This document shows positions 15,827 through 24,766 of a stretch of 64,000 bases of DNA, piece by piece. Both the position numbers and the translations under genes were made by a program. The DNA is from Reyranella humidisoli (GTDB taxonomy: Bacteria; Pseudomonadota; Alphaproteobacteria; Reyranellales; Reyranellaceae). Location of the stretch: positions 1 to 64,000 of the forward strand of contig NZ_JAHOPB010000004.1 in the NCBI RefSeq assembly GCF_019039055.1, written 5' to 3'. The notes beneath the pieces were generated by a model, which saw nothing but the letters and a program-made list of their open reading frames with translations, was not told the DNA's origin and did no database searches. Position 1 is the first letter of the stretch. The number at the start of each line of letters is the position of its first letter.

Positions 15827-17476
15827 ATGACCGACACGACTCCTTCCCGTCTCGACGGAGACTTCGACTACATCATCGTGGGCGCCGGCTCGGCCGGATG
15901 CGTGCTCGCCAACCGGCTCTCGGCCGACCCGAAGAACCGCGTGCTGGTGCTCGAGGCGGGCGGCCGCGACAACTGGATCTGGTTCCACATTCCAGCCGGC
16001 TATCTCTTCGCGATCGGCAATCCGCGCGCTGACTGGATGTTCCAGACCGAGAAGGAGCCCGGCCTCAACGGCCGCGCACTGAACTATCCGCGCGGCAAGG
16101 TGGTGGGCGGCAGCTCGGCGATCAACGGCATGATCTCGATGCGCGGCCAGTCGCAGGATTACGATCACTGGCGGCAGCTCGGCCTCACCGGCTGGGGCTG
16201 GGACGATGTCGCGCCGGTGTTTCGCAAGCTCGACAACCATTTCATGGGCGACACCGAGCATCACGGCGCGGGCGGCGAATGGCGGGTCGAGGAATCGCGC
16301 GTGCGGTGGGAGGTGCTCGACGCGGTGATCAGGGCCGCCAACGAGATGGGCATTCCGACGACCGCGGACTTCAATACCGGCGACAATACCGGCGTGGGCT
16401 ATTTCCACGTCAACCAGAAGCGCGGCATCCGCATGTCGGCGGCCCGCGCCTTCCTGAAGCCGGTGCTCAATCGGCCCAACCTCAGGCTGGAGACCGGCGT
16501 GCTGGTCGAGAAGCTGGCCTTCGAAGGCCGGCGCTGTACCGGCGTGCTCTACCGGCAGAACGGACGCCTCATCGAGGCGCGCGCCGGGGGCGAGATCATC
16601 CTCGCGGCCGGTGCGGTCGCCTCGCCGCAGATCCTGCAGCTGTCCGGGATCGGCCCGGCGGACTGGCTGGGCGACGCGGGCGTTGCCGTCGTGCAGGACC
16701 TTCAGGGGGTCGGCCGCAATCTCCAGGATCATCTGCAGCAGCGCGCAATCTACAAGGTCGACGGCGTAAAAACGCTGAACACGGCCTATCACTCGCTGGT
16801 CGGCCGGGCGCTGATGGGCATGCAATATGCATTGCTGCAGAAGGGGCCGCTCACCATGTCGCCCTCGCAGCTCGGCATCTTCACGCGCTCCTCGCCGGAT
16901 CAGGAAAGGTCGAACATCGAATTCCATGTGCAGCCTCTGTCGCTCGACAAGTTCGGCGAGCCCCTGCACCGCTTCCCGGCGATCACGGTGAGCGCCTGCA
17001 ATCTGCGCCCGACCTCGCGTGGCACGATCAGGCTGCGCTCGGCCGATCCGACGGCCAAGCCCGTCATCGCGCCGAACTATCTCGCGACGTACGAGGACCG
17101 CACCGTGGCGGCCGACGCCATCCGCGTGACGCGGCGCCTGATGCGGCAGGCCGCCCTGCAGCCCTATCGTCCCGAGGAATATCTGCCGGGGCCGGCCGTC
17201 GGGGACGACGATGCCTCGCTCGCCAAGGCGGCCGGCGATATCGGCACCACGATCTTCCATCCCGTCGGTACGGCGAAGATGGGCCTGCCGTCGGACCCGC
17301 ATGCCGTGGTGGACGAGCGACTTCGCGTCATCGGCTTGCAGGGGCTGCGGGTGATCGACGCGTCGGTCATGCCGACCATCACTTCGGGCAACACCAACAC
17401 ACCGACAATCATGATCGCCGACAAGGCGGCAGCAATGATCCTCGCGGACAACAAGCAAGGAGGCAGGCATGCGTAA
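15827..17476 (+). CDS. GMC family FAD oxidoreductase (choline dehydrogenase-like)
   Basis: A 549-residue flavoenzyme that oxidises an alcohol. The Rossmann motif is IIVGAGSAGCVLANRLS near residues 17-33, and GMC signature 1 is YPRGKVVGGSSAINGMI. Signature 2 is GAVASPQILQLSGIGP. The C-terminal catalytic pair sits in HPVGTAKMG (His) and SGNTNTPTIMIADKAA (Asn). ATG 15827 is preferred over an upstream ATG 15806 because it begins right at the family N-terminus. The last 8 bases overlap the start of the solute receptor gene, suggesting the imported compound or its derivative is the substrate. Confidence 0.92.
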   Translation: MTDTTPSRLDGDFDYIIVGAGSAGCVLANRLSADPKNRVLVLEAGGRDNWIWFHIPAGYLFAIGNPRADWMFQTEKEPGLNGRALNYPRGKVVGGSSAINGMISMRGQSQDYDHWRQLGLTGWGWDDVAPVFRKLDNHFMGDTEHHGAGGEWRVEESRVRWEVLDAVIRAANEMGIPTTADFNTGDNTGVGYFHVNQKRGIRMSAARAFLKPVLNRPNLRLETGVLVEKLAFEGRRCTGVLYRQNGRLIEARAGGEIILAAGAVASPQILQLSGIGPADWLGDAGVAVVQDLQGVGRNLQDHLQQRAIYKVDGVKTLNTAYHSLVGRALMGMQYALLQKGPLTMSPSQLGIFTRSSPDQERSNIEFHVQPLSLDKFGEPLHRFPAITVSACNLRPTSRGTIRLRSADPTAKPVIAPNYLATYEDRTVAADAIRVTRRLMRQAALQPYRPEEYLPGPAVGDDDASLAKAAGDIGTTIFHPVGTAKMGLPSDPHAVVDERLRVIGLQGLRVIDASVMPTITSGNTNTPTIMIADKAAAMILADNKQGGRHA

Positions 17477-19037
17477 GACAATTCTGGGAATGATCGCGGC
17501 ACTCGGCCTTACGGTGCCGGTTGTGGCCGTGGCGCAGCAACCGACGACGCTTCGGGTCGTCGCCCATTCGGATCTGAAGATCCTCGACCCGATCTGGACG
17601 ACGGCGTTCATCGTCCGAAACCACGGCTATATGATCTACGACACGCTGTTCGCGCTCGACGGCGAGCTCAAGATCAAGCCGCAGATGGTCGATACCTGGA
17701 AGATGAGCGACGACAAGCTCACCTGGACCTTCACCCTGCGCGACGGGCTGGAGTTCCACGACGGCCAGCCCGTCACCAGCGAGGATGTGATCGCCTCGCT
17801 GAAGCGCTGGGCCGTGCGCGATTCGCTGGGCCAGCTCCTGTGGAGCAAGGTGGCCGAGGTGAAGGCCGTCGATGCCAAGACCTTCCAGCTCGTGCTGAAG
17901 TCGCCGACCGGCATTGTGCTGCAGGCGCTGGGCAAGCCCTCGGGCAATCCTTTCATCATGCCCAAGCGGGTCGCCGAGACGCCGCCCTCCGACCAGATCA
18001 AGGAGTTCGTGGGTTCCGGCCCCTTTATCTTCAAGGCCGACGAATGGAAGCCCGGCGACAAGACCGTCTATGTGAAGAACCCGAAATACAAGCCGCGGGC
18101 CGAGCCTGCGTCCGGCCTGGCCGGGGGCAAGGTCGCGAAGGTCGACCGGGTCGAGTGGGTCGCCATTCCCGACCAGCAGACCGCGGTCAATGCCCTGCAG
18201 GCCGGCGAGATCGACATCATCGAATCGCCGCAGCACGACCTCTATCCGCTGATCAAGAAGGACCGCAACGTCTCGCTGGTCACCACCAACAAGTGGGGAA
18301 ACCAGTACATCTATCGCTTCAACCAGCTCTTCAAGCCGTTCGACAATGCCAAGAACCGGCAGGCGATGCTCTATGCGCTGAACCAGAAGGACTTCCTGAA
18401 CGGCGTCATCGGCGATCCGGAGTTCTATACGGTCTGCAAGGCCATGTTCATGTGCGGTGGCCCCTATGAGACGACGGCGGGCTTCGCCGACAAGTACGAG
18501 AGCGACTTCGCCAAGGCCAGGCAGCTTCTCGCGGAGGGCGGCTACGACAACACGCCGGTCGTGCTGCTGCATTCGACCGACCTCTACGTGCTGACCAACA
18601 TGGCGCCGATCGCCAAGTCGCTGATGGAGAAGGCCGGCATGAAGGTCGACATGCAGTCGATGGATTGGCAGACGCTGGTCGCGCGTCGCGCCAAGAAAGA
18701 CGCGCCGGACAAGGGTGGCTGGAACGTGCTGATCACCTCGACCTCGGGCGCCGATTCGCTCGACCCTCTAACCTACAGCTTCATCAGCGCCTCCTGCGAC
18801 AAGGCCTGGTTCGGCTGGCCCTGCGACGCCGAAATCACGCGCCTGCGCGAGGCCTTTGCGGACGAGACCGACGAGGCCAAGCGCAAGGAGATCGTCGAGA
18901 AGCTGCAGCTCCGCGCCGCCGAGGTGCCCACGCACGCCTTCCTCGGCCAGTACAACAATGCGATGGCGATCCGGAAGAACGTCAGCGGCAGCGTCGTTTC
19001 GCCGGTGCCGGTCTTCTGGAACATCGAGAAGAAGTAG
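17469..19037 (+). CDS. ABC transporter periplasmic receptor, peptide/opine type (SBP_bac_5)
   Basis: A 522-residue receptor with a Sec signal peptide (hydrophobic to about 22, cleavage after AVA before QQPTTL). Family motifs include WTFTLRDGLEFHDGQPVTSEDVIASL near 85-110 and the C-terminal NVLITSTSGADSLDPLTY. It delivers peptides or other bulky solutes to an ABC permease. No permease or ATPase is encoded beside it, so those subunits are elsewhere or it is an orphan receptor. The 8-base overlap with the GMC gene indicates co-expression. Confidence 0.92.
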   Translation: MRKTILGMIAALGLTVPVVAVAQQPTTLRVVAHSDLKILDPIWTTAFIVRNHGYMIYDTLFALDGELKIKPQMVDTWKMSDDKLTWTFTLRDGLEFHDGQPVTSEDVIASLKRWAVRDSLGQLLWSKVAEVKAVDAKTFQLVLKSPTGIVLQALGKPSGNPFIMPKRVAETPPSDQIKEFVGSGPFIFKADEWKPGDKTVYVKNPKYKPRAEPASGLAGGKVAKVDRVEWVAIPDQQTAVNALQAGEIDIIESPQHDLYPLIKKDRNVSLVTTNKWGNQYIYRFNQLFKPFDNAKNRQAMLYALNQKDFLNGVIGDPEFYTVCKAMFMCGGPYETTAGFADKYESDFAKARQLLAEGGYDNTPVVLLHSTDLYVLTNMAPIAKSLMEKAGMKVDMQSMDWQTLVARRAKKDAPDKGGWNVLITSTSGADSLDPLTYSFISASCDKAWFGWPCDAEITRLREAFADETDEAKRKEIVEKLQLRAAEVPTHAFLGQYNNAMAIRKNVSGSVVSPVPVFWNIEKK

Positions 19038-19045
19038 CGGGTATC

Positions 19046-19078
19046 GCGACGCCGTCGTCGCTCAGACGACGGCGTCGC
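19046..19078. terminator. Perfect 14-bp hairpin across convergent stops
   Basis: Arms GCGACGCCGTCGTC (19046-19059) and its exact complement (19065-19078) with a 5-base loop. The right arm encodes the last five codons before the stop of the dioxygenase gene. The left arm is in the 3' untranslated end of the receptor gene. No T-run follows on either side, so it may stop transcription weakly or protect 3' ends. Confidence 0.6.
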
Positions 19079-19910
19079 CCACGATCTGCGTGCGCTGCAT
19101 GCGGCGGTGGAACGGACCGGCATCGTGGATCGCCAGATGCTTGGTGCAGCGGTTGTCCCAGAAGGCGATCGAGCCGGGCTCCCAGCGGAAGCGGCAGGTG
19201 AATTCCGGCCGGTGGCCGTGATCCATCAGGAAGTCGAGCAGCGGCTTGCTCTCGCGCTCTGTCATGTTCTCGAACCGGCACGAATAGGAGTGGTTCACGA
19301 ACAGGCACCTGGCGCCGGTCTCGGGATGGGTGCGCACGACCGGATGCACGCTCTCGGTCGGCCGCCAGTTCGAATCCTCGCGCACCTTGATCGAGCGGCG
19401 GGCATTCAGTCCGGCCTGCGGGCCGGCGACGCGGATGTCGCTGTGCACGACGCGTAATCCCTCGAGCATCGCCTTCATGCCGTCGGAGAGGCTCTCGTAA
19501 GCGAGATACTGGTTGGCGAACAGCGTGTCGCCGCCATAAGGGGGCACTTCGAGCGCGTACAGAATGGCACCCATCGGCGGCTCCGACATCATCGTGGTGT
19601 CGGAATGCCATTCCTCGCCGACAATTCGCTCGTCGCCGGGCGCACGCACGACGCGCACGATTTCCGGATCGCCCGTGCCGGTATTGAAGTTGGGGTGGAT
19701 GAAGATGTCGCCGAAGCGGCGAGTGAACGCCTTGTGCCCGGCATCGTCGAGCGTCTGGCCGCGAAAGAAGATCACCAGGTGTTCGAGCAGTGCGCGTCGG
19801 ATCTCGGCAATCGTCTCGTCGTCGAGAGGAGCGCCGACATCGACGCCACCGATCTCCGCCCCGAGGGCGCCGGCAATCCGGGAGACGGTGATCCGTTGAT
19901 AATCAAGCAT
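19062..19910 (-). CDS. TauD/TfdA family Fe(II)/2-oxoglutarate dioxygenase
   Basis: A 282-residue oxygenase that couples 2-oxoglutarate decarboxylation to hydroxylation of a substrate. The iron triad is H102 and D104 (EEWHSDTTM) and H268 (GPFHRRMQRTQ); the following Arg binds 2-oxoglutarate. The LVIFFRGQTLDDAGHKAFTRRFGDI stretch near 45-70 is typical. Members act on taurine, alkyl sulfates, phenoxyacetates or carnitine-like compounds; the substrate is not decidable. It converges on the receptor gene. Confidence 0.92.
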   Translation of the reverse strand: MLDYQRITVSRIAGALGAEIGGVDVGAPLDDETIAEIRRALLEHLVIFFRGQTLDDAGHKAFTRRFGDIFIHPNFNTGTGDPEIVRVVRAPGDERIVGEEWHSDTTMMSEPPMGAILYALEVPPYGGDTLFANQYLAYESLSDGMKAMLEGLRVVHSDIRVAGPQAGLNARRSIKVREDSNWRPTESVHPVVRTHPETGARCLFVNHSYSCRFENMTERESKPLLDFLMDHGHRPEFTCRFRWEPGSIAFWDNRCTKHLAIHDAGPFHRRMQRTQIVGDAVV

Positions 19911-20040
19911 CGTTCGCTCGCGATGGTGCGATTGGACGGCGATGATGCGTATGGATGCCCAGGTGGGGCAAGTCGGGTTCGACGGAGGCTTTCGCCGCGC
20001 GGTCGGAAGAGGGGCGCCGACCGGGTCGGCGCCGCATCCG

Positions 20041-20319
20041 TCAGGCCTTCTTCAGTTCCTTGATCTGCTCGTTCACCGAACGGCGCTGCCCGGTCACGGT
20101 CTCGTGCTCGGTGCGCAGCTCGCCGATGCGGCGCTTGATGTAGTTCTGGCGCCGACGGATCGACTTCAGCCGTTCCGGCGTCGCCTCGGCCTTCTCGACC
20201 TTGAGCCCCTCGCTCTCGGCCTTCAGGCGCTGGCGCTCCATCATCACCTCGGGCAGGCGCTCGGAGAGATAGTCGCGTTCACGCATCAAGATGCGCTTCT
20301 GATTGCCTTCTTCAGCCAT
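20041..20319 (-). CDS. Small charged coiled-coil protein, unknown
   Basis: A 92-residue, highly charged, all-helical protein (ERDYLSERLPEVMMERQRLK, RLKSIRRRQNYIKRRIGELR). Heptad-like spacing of Leu and Ile suggests an antiparallel coiled coil. I do not recognise a family. Start ATG 20319 follows AGGGGAG by 7 bases; the frame extends upstream to 20439 but that part has no ribosome site and different composition. Divergent from the OmpA gene. Confidence 0.75.
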   Translation of the reverse strand: MAEEGNQKRILMRERDYLSERLPEVMMERQRLKAESEGLKVEKAEATPERLKSIRRRQNYIKRRIGELRTEHETVTGQRRSVNEQIKELKKA

Positions 20320-20491
20320 ATGTCGGTCTCCCCTCAGCGGACTGTCTGATAGCAAGCGTGAAACGTGGGTGCAACAGACCGCGACCCCCAGTGGACGCGC
20401 CAATTGTCGCCACCGGAAGTGCGGCGGCAATGCAACCAAACCGTGGCGGGGGTGTTAGCTCGCAGTCAACCACGAGCGGGGAGTATTCCCA

Positions 20492-21439
20492 ATGAAGAAG
20501 ATGTTCGCAGCGGCGCTGGTCTTTCTGGCGCCGGTCGGCCTCCAGGCGCAGACGATCAATGCCCAGGAAGGCTTTTACATAGGTGCCGGCGGCGGCGCCG
20601 CCTGGTTCATCGGTTCCAATCCCAACAGCCAGAGCTGGACCGGATGGGCCGTGGGCGGAAAGGCCGGTTACGACTTTGTCGGTCCCCGTCTCGAGCTGGA
20701 GGTCGGCTATGGCCAGATCCCGGTCTCGGCCAACATTCCGGGTACGGCGATCAACGGCAAGGTCGGTCAGCTGACCGCGATGGTAAACCTCTTGTACGAC
20801 TTCATGCCGACCTCGGTGATAACGCCCTATGTCGGTGCCGGTGCCGGTATCGCGTTCGTCGACAGCAATTCCGCGTTCGGCAGCACCCAGTTCGCCTATC
20901 AGGGCATGGTGGGCGTGGCCTACAACGTGAGCGAACAGCTGCGGTTCATGGTCGAGGGCCGTTACGTCGGCACCACGAATCCGAGCGTCAACACGCCCTT
21001 CGGCAACGTCTCGTTCCAGAACCAGAACATCCTGGCCCTGGCCGGCGTCTCGTACAAGTTCGTGTCGCCGCCTCCCGCGCCGATGCCGCCGCCGGCGCAG
21101 ACCGTCGCACCGCCGTCGTTCATGGTGTTCTTCGACTGGGATCGCTCCAACCTGAGCGAGCAGGCGCTGACCACGATCCGTCAGGCCGCTTCGGCCTACA
21201 AGCAGAAGGGCAACGCTCGCATCACCGCGACCGGTCATACCGATACGTCGGGTACCGAGGCCTACAACATGGCGCTGTCGCTGCGCCGTGCGAACGCCGT
21301 CAAGGACGCGCTGGTCCGCGAGGGCGTGCCGGCGACCAACATCAGCGTCCTGGGCCGGGGCGAGCAGGGTCTGCTGGTGCAGACCGGCCCCAACGTCCGC
21401 GAGCCGCAGAACCGCCGCGTCGAGATCGTGATTCAATAA
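20492..21439 (+). CDS. OmpA family outer-membrane protein (beta-barrel plus peptidoglycan-binding domain)
   Basis: A 315-residue porin-like protein. The Sec signal peptide ends after LQAQ (about 20). Residues 25-190 form an eight-stranded barrel of the opacity/OmpA type (YIGAGGGAAWFIG, ITPYVGAGAGIAFVDS). A Pro-rich hinge (PPPAPMPPPAQ) is followed by the OmpA C-terminal domain from about 205: FMVFFDWDRSNLSEQA, TGHTDTSGTEAYNMALSLRRA, GRGEQGLLV and a closing NRRVEIVI. It anchors the outer membrane to peptidoglycan. A GGGGAG site precedes the ATG. Confidence 0.95.
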   Translation: MKKMFAAALVFLAPVGLQAQTINAQEGFYIGAGGGAAWFIGSNPNSQSWTGWAVGGKAGYDFVGPRLELEVGYGQIPVSANIPGTAINGKVGQLTAMVNLLYDFMPTSVITPYVGAGAGIAFVDSNSAFGSTQFAYQGMVGVAYNVSEQLRFMVEGRYVGTTNPSVNTPFGNVSFQNQNILALAGVSYKFVSPPPAPMPPPAQTVAPPSFMVFFDWDRSNLSEQALTTIRQAASAYKQKGNARITATGHTDTSGTEAYNMALSLRRANAVKDALVREGVPATNISVLGRGEQGLLVQTGPNVREPQNRRVEIVIQ

Positions 21440-21955
21440 CGCGAAAAATCACCGCCCCGGCAACAGGTCGGGGGCGGCCCCGTTAGACGGTTGCCGGATC
21501 GCAAGGTCCGGCCCTCCGGTTGCGGCTTCCCAACCCTCTCCCCGAGTGGCGGCGGCTGCGACCGGAGACCTCTTTAACCCAACAATTGTGGCCGTGGAAA
21601 TCCTCCGCCCGTCCTGGCATCGGTCGTGATCGCCACCTCGCCTGTTCGGGTGCAAACGTCCGAGAATTCCCAGTCGCTGTCTTCGCCCCCGACCACGCTG
21701 TCGCCCGCCGGTTACAAGGACGTGCGCAGTCTCGGCGTCACGTCCGACGGCAAGATCAGCGGGAATGCGGTCGGCAACAGCGGCGAAACCAAGGTCGAGG
21801 TCGATTCGAGCGGCGCGGTGGGCGAACGCCGGTGGACGCAGATGGGCAACACTCTGTGGTCGCCTTGTGATCAGCCCCGCACGCGAACCTTCGGACGCAA
21901 CCGGGAGGAGGCCTGCACCGTTCTCTCGCCAACAGTTCACTCGCAGGAGGCTCTC
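21440..21955. other. 516-base gap without a confident gene
   Basis: Between the OmpA and lipoprotein genes. It holds a GC hairpin next to the OmpA stop. From ATG 21626 there is a frame that reads directly into the lipoprotein gene (110 extra codons). That extension has no signal, no family resemblance and ends beside a strong ribosome site (GCAGGAGG) for the lipoprotein's own ATG, so I treat it as non-coding or leader. Promoters for the lipoprotein must lie here, but I cannot place them. Confidence 0.5.
21452..21477. terminator. GC-rich hairpin after the OmpA gene
   Basis: Arms CCGCCCCG and CGGGGGCGG around a 9-base loop, 13 bases after the OmpA stop. An A-run (GAAAAATC) before it would give a T-run on the minus strand only, so its efficiency for the OmpA transcript is uncertain. 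Confidence 0.45.
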
Positions 21956-22189
21956 ATGCTCAAGTTCACGAATATCGCGCTGGTTGCGGCTCTTGGCCTG
22001 GGTGTCGCGGCCTGCGGCAACAATCCGACGGATCGCGCCCTGACCGGCGGCGCCATCGGCGCCGGCACCGGCGCCGTGGTTGGCTCGACGATGGGTGCCC
22101 CGCTTGCGGGCGCCGTGGTCGGCGGCCTGGGCGGTGCGGCGATCGGTGCCGCCACCACCCCCCGCAACGATTACGGCTACTACCGCTAA
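21956..22189 (+). CDS. Small glycine-zipper lipoprotein
   Basis: A 77-residue lipoprotein. The signal peptide (MLKFTNIALVAALGLG) ends in lipobox VAAC, with Cys about residue 20 as the lipidated first residue. The mature part is a glycine zipper (GGAIGAGTGAVVGSTMGAPLAG and GGLGGAAIGAA) that probably packs in the membrane, then a short tail ending YGYYR. Similar proteins are annotated as osmotically induced or entericidin-like. GCAGGAGG lies 6 bases before ATG 21956. A strong terminator follows. Confidence 0.85.
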   Translation: MLKFTNIALVAALGLGVAACGNNPTDRALTGGAIGAGTGAVVGSTMGAPLAGAVVGGLGGAAIGAATTPRNDYGYYR

Positions 22190-22209
22190 CTCTCGCTTCG
22201 ACCGGAATG

Positions 22210-22237
22210 GCGGGCGCCTGCAGGGCGCCCGCTTTTT
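22210..22237 (+). terminator. Rho-independent terminator of the lipoprotein gene
   Basis: Nine-base arms GCGGGCGCC (22210-22218) and GGCGCCCGC (22224-22232), a 5-base loop, then TTTTT. It is 20 bases past the lipoprotein stop and fits the textbook form. Confidence 0.9.
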
Positions 22238-22247
22238 CGTGCGCGGC

Positions 22248-23186
22248 TTACAGACCGCAAGCGGCATGAAGACTTACGGAGTGATTGGACGGGGTGATGT
22301 CATCCGGCGCCGCGACACTGAGCGTCGAGGTGAACACGCTGCCGCCCGGGCGAGGACACGAGATGAAGCGCACCTTCAGCTGCAATGACTTTTGCGGCAG
22401 CAGGGGCTCGTTGAACGGACACAGGGCCGTAGTGCGGCGGCCATCGCTCGACATCTGGCAATTGATCTCGAGAGGCGGCGGGGGAGCGTGGGTCGATGCG
22501 ACGAGTTCGCCGATATGGGCGCTGACCACGGTCGGCGCGTTGCTCCAATTCGCATCCGCGATCGCAAGCACGACCGACCGCGCCGGACCCTCGCCCTCAT
22601 TCTTGATGGTGACCGGAAAAATCTGCGTCGTTGGGCCCCGGTCTCCTGGTCTTGCTCTCGCCGCGGGAAGCGGCCGGTTCAGTGACATCACGAGGCGCGG
22701 CCTGCGGAAAATCTCCACCGGCGGGCTGGTGCCGTTGTTGTTGCTTTCGCTAGACTCGCGGCAGGCGTTATCCGGGTCCACCTGTGCGGTCGCGGTGAGC
22801 TGCTGGCCCGGGGTTACGGCCCTGACGGTGTAGGTGGCCGTGACCGAGTGCTGCGGCAATAGCAGGAACCAGGGCGGCGCGGTGCAAACCTCGCGATCGC
22901 AGTCAAGATTGGTGTCGTGATCCACACGCGCCAGCTCGGTCTGGCTGGGGAACAGAAGCCACATCTTGAAGCGGTTGCAGGCCAGCAATCCGATGTTCTT
23001 GGCGGTCACCGTATATTTGAACGTCTCGCCGACCACGACGCGGCTGGCGCTGACGTCGACCTGGGTGATCACCAGGTCCGGTCGCGAGTCCGGCGCGGCG
23101 GGCGGGCGCGGGAAGGGTTGAGCGTCCGCGGGCTGCGCACCGGCCAGGGCGAGCACGAGAGCGACGGTAGCGAGCGAGAATTTCAT
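22248..23186 (-). CDS. Secreted CARDB-type adhesion-domain protein
   Basis: A 312-residue exported protein with a signal peptide (MKFSLATVALVLALAGAQPADA). The mature part has two immunoglobulin-like modules. The first, about 38-135, reads PDLVITQVDVSASRVVVGETFKYTVTAKNIG and ends DPDNACRESSESNNNGT, the CARDB/DUF11 pattern. The second has PVTIKNEGEGPARSVVLAIAD, then ITPSNHSVSL. Cys pairs suggest disulfides in the periplasm or outside. The function is not known. ATG 23186 is chosen at the signal peptide; the frame continues upstream to 23279 without signal features. Confidence 0.8.
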   Translation of the reverse strand: MKFSLATVALVLALAGAQPADAQPFPRPPAAPDSRPDLVITQVDVSASRVVVGETFKYTVTAKNIGLLACNRFKMWLLFPSQTELARVDHDTNLDCDREVCTAPPWFLLLPQHSVTATYTVRAVTPGQQLTATAQVDPDNACRESSESNNNGTSPPVEIFRRPRLVMSLNRPLPAARARPGDRGPTTQIFPVTIKNEGEGPARSVVLAIADANWSNAPTVVSAHIGELVASTHAPPPPLEINCQMSSDGRRTTALCPFNEPLLPQKSLQLKVRFISCPRPGGSVFTSTLSVAAPDDITPSNHSVSLHAACGL

Positions 23187-23326
23187 GGAGCACCGTGCTT
23201 CGAGCGGACAAGTGCGGCATCCTCGCAAGCTGGCCGGCTTTTTCAACCTCTGAAGACACCCGGCGTCGCGAGCCTGCATCGACCCGCCATATGGCGCGAG
23301 TGCCGCCCCGATGCGAAACTGCTGCG

Positions 23327-23635
23327 ATGGCCCGTCTCTTCACGCGCAACATCGAAAACTTCACCTGCGAGCGCTGTGGCACCGCGGTCGAGGGCAACGG
23401 CTTCACCAATCACTGCCCCAACTGCCTGTGCAGCAAGCATGTCGACGAAAATCCCGGAGACCGCGCGGCGGAGTGCGGCGGGCTGATGGAGCCAATCGCT
23501 ATCGAGCAGTCGCGCGGGCGCTACATCGTCGTGCATCGCTGCCTGAAGTGCGGCCAGGTGAAGCGCAACAAGGCCTCCCCCAACGACAGTTCGAAGGCCC
23601 TGGTGGAGGTGGCCCGGCGGCGGGCCCTGCCGTGA
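23327..23635 (+). CDS. RNHCP-domain zinc-ribbon protein
   Basis: A 102-residue protein. Its RNHCP domain begins ARLFTRNIENFTCERCG and contains the signature TNHCPNCLCSKHVD, with further CxxC in RCLKCGQVKRNK. The domain is named for the RNHCP-like motif and is probably a metal-binding RNA or DNA module of unknown role. ATG 23327 starts the domain directly. The stop overlaps the next gene's GTG start (GTGA). Confidence 0.9.
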   Translation: MARLFTRNIENFTCERCGTAVEGNGFTNHCPNCLCSKHVDENPGDRAAECGGLMEPIAIEQSRGRYIVVHRCLKCGQVKRNKASPNDSSKALVEVARRRALP

Positions 23636-24699
23636 TCCGGTGCGGCCTGGCGATCCTCGCGGCTGGCCTGCTCCTCGCCTGGCCTGCCGGAGCGTCGCGC
23701 GCCCAGGGCGTCGAGGAAATCGAGCAGGCCTGGCGCGGCTGGATGGAGAAGACCCAGCGCACGCGCGGCAGTTTGGTGGTGATGCGCGCAGGCCAGCCCG
23801 TGCGCGAGGCCGAGTCGGGCCGCCTCCCTCCCGGCGCCGCGGTACCTCTTGCCAGCCTGTCGAAGGCGATAACGGGCGTCTGTATTGCGACGTTGATCGA
23901 ACGCGGGACTCTGGCCTTCGAGACGCCGGTATCGCAGGCCCTGGCGCGGACCCTGTCGCGCACCGGGCGGCCGGTCGATCCGCGCCTCCTGCAGGTGACC
24001 GTCTCTGAACTGCTGGTTCACCGGGCGGGCCTCGGCCCCGGCGGAGGGGAAGACATGGCGCGCTGGCTGCGCCGCAATTCGGGCGGCCGGACGGCCTTCG
24101 AGGAGCAGCTGCGCTGGCTGTTCGCTCGCCCGCTCGCCTATGGGCCGGGCGAGCGCTTCGAATACTCGAACGCCGCTTACCTGATGCTGGGCGCCATCGT
24201 CGAGGAGGCGGCCGGCCAATCCTATGAACGCTATTGCAGGGATACGGTCCTGGCACAGCTCGGCGCGCGCGACGCGATGCTCGATCCGCAATGGCGCATC
24301 CTGTCGAGTTATGGCGGCTGGAAGATGCCGCTCGCCCAGTATGGGCGCTTCTACCAGGCCTTCGCGCCGAGCAATCCTGCGATCGGCCCGCGCGCACGGG
24401 CCTGGATGATGTCGCCGGAGGGCAAGCAGGTGGGCGGTGGCGCCCATTACGGGCTTGGTACCTTCGTCCGTCCGACGCCGCGCGGCGGAGGCAATTTCTG
24501 GCACGCCGGTGCCTGGAGCTACGATCTCGCCAATGCCCATGACGGGCCAATCCACACCTCCTACGCGACCTTCGCCGTTCGATTGGGAGCGCTCGACGTA
24601 AACATGGTGAGCTTCGCCGAGCCGAGGCAGGAACGTGGTGACGGTGAACTGGACGCCGCGCTGGGCGCGGCCGCGCGTCGGGTGAAGCGGTGGCCGTGA
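23632..24699 (+). CDS. Exported serine hydrolase, beta-lactamase class C family
   Basis: A 355-residue S12-type hydrolase with a Sec signal peptide (LAILAAGLLLAWPAGASRAQ). The catalytic SxxK motif is ASLSKAI near residue 75; YxN is in FEYSNAAYLMLG. The third motif is FWHAGAW near the C-terminus. Likely a periplasmic esterase or D-Ala-D-Ala peptidase-like enzyme. The start is GTG 23632 in a GTGA overlap with the RNHCP gene, so coupled translation is likely. Confidence 0.88.
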   Translation: MIRCGLAILAAGLLLAWPAGASRAQGVEEIEQAWRGWMEKTQRTRGSLVVMRAGQPVREAESGRLPPGAAVPLASLSKAITGVCIATLIERGTLAFETPVSQALARTLSRTGRPVDPRLLQVTVSELLVHRAGLGPGGGEDMARWLRRNSGGRTAFEEQLRWLFARPLAYGPGERFEYSNAAYLMLGAIVEEAAGQSYERYCRDTVLAQLGARDAMLDPQWRILSSYGGWKMPLAQYGRFYQAFAPSNPAIGPRARAWMMSPEGKQVGGGAHYGLGTFVRPTPRGGGNFWHAGAWSYDLANAHDGPIHTSYATFAVRLGALDVNMVSFAEPRQERGDGELDAALGAAARRVKRWP

Positions 24700-24766
24700 C
24701 ACGCTCCGCGCGCTGAGCTACCTAGGATCGTGGGCTTGGGGGAGTCCTGGACTGGGGGAGTGAGTT

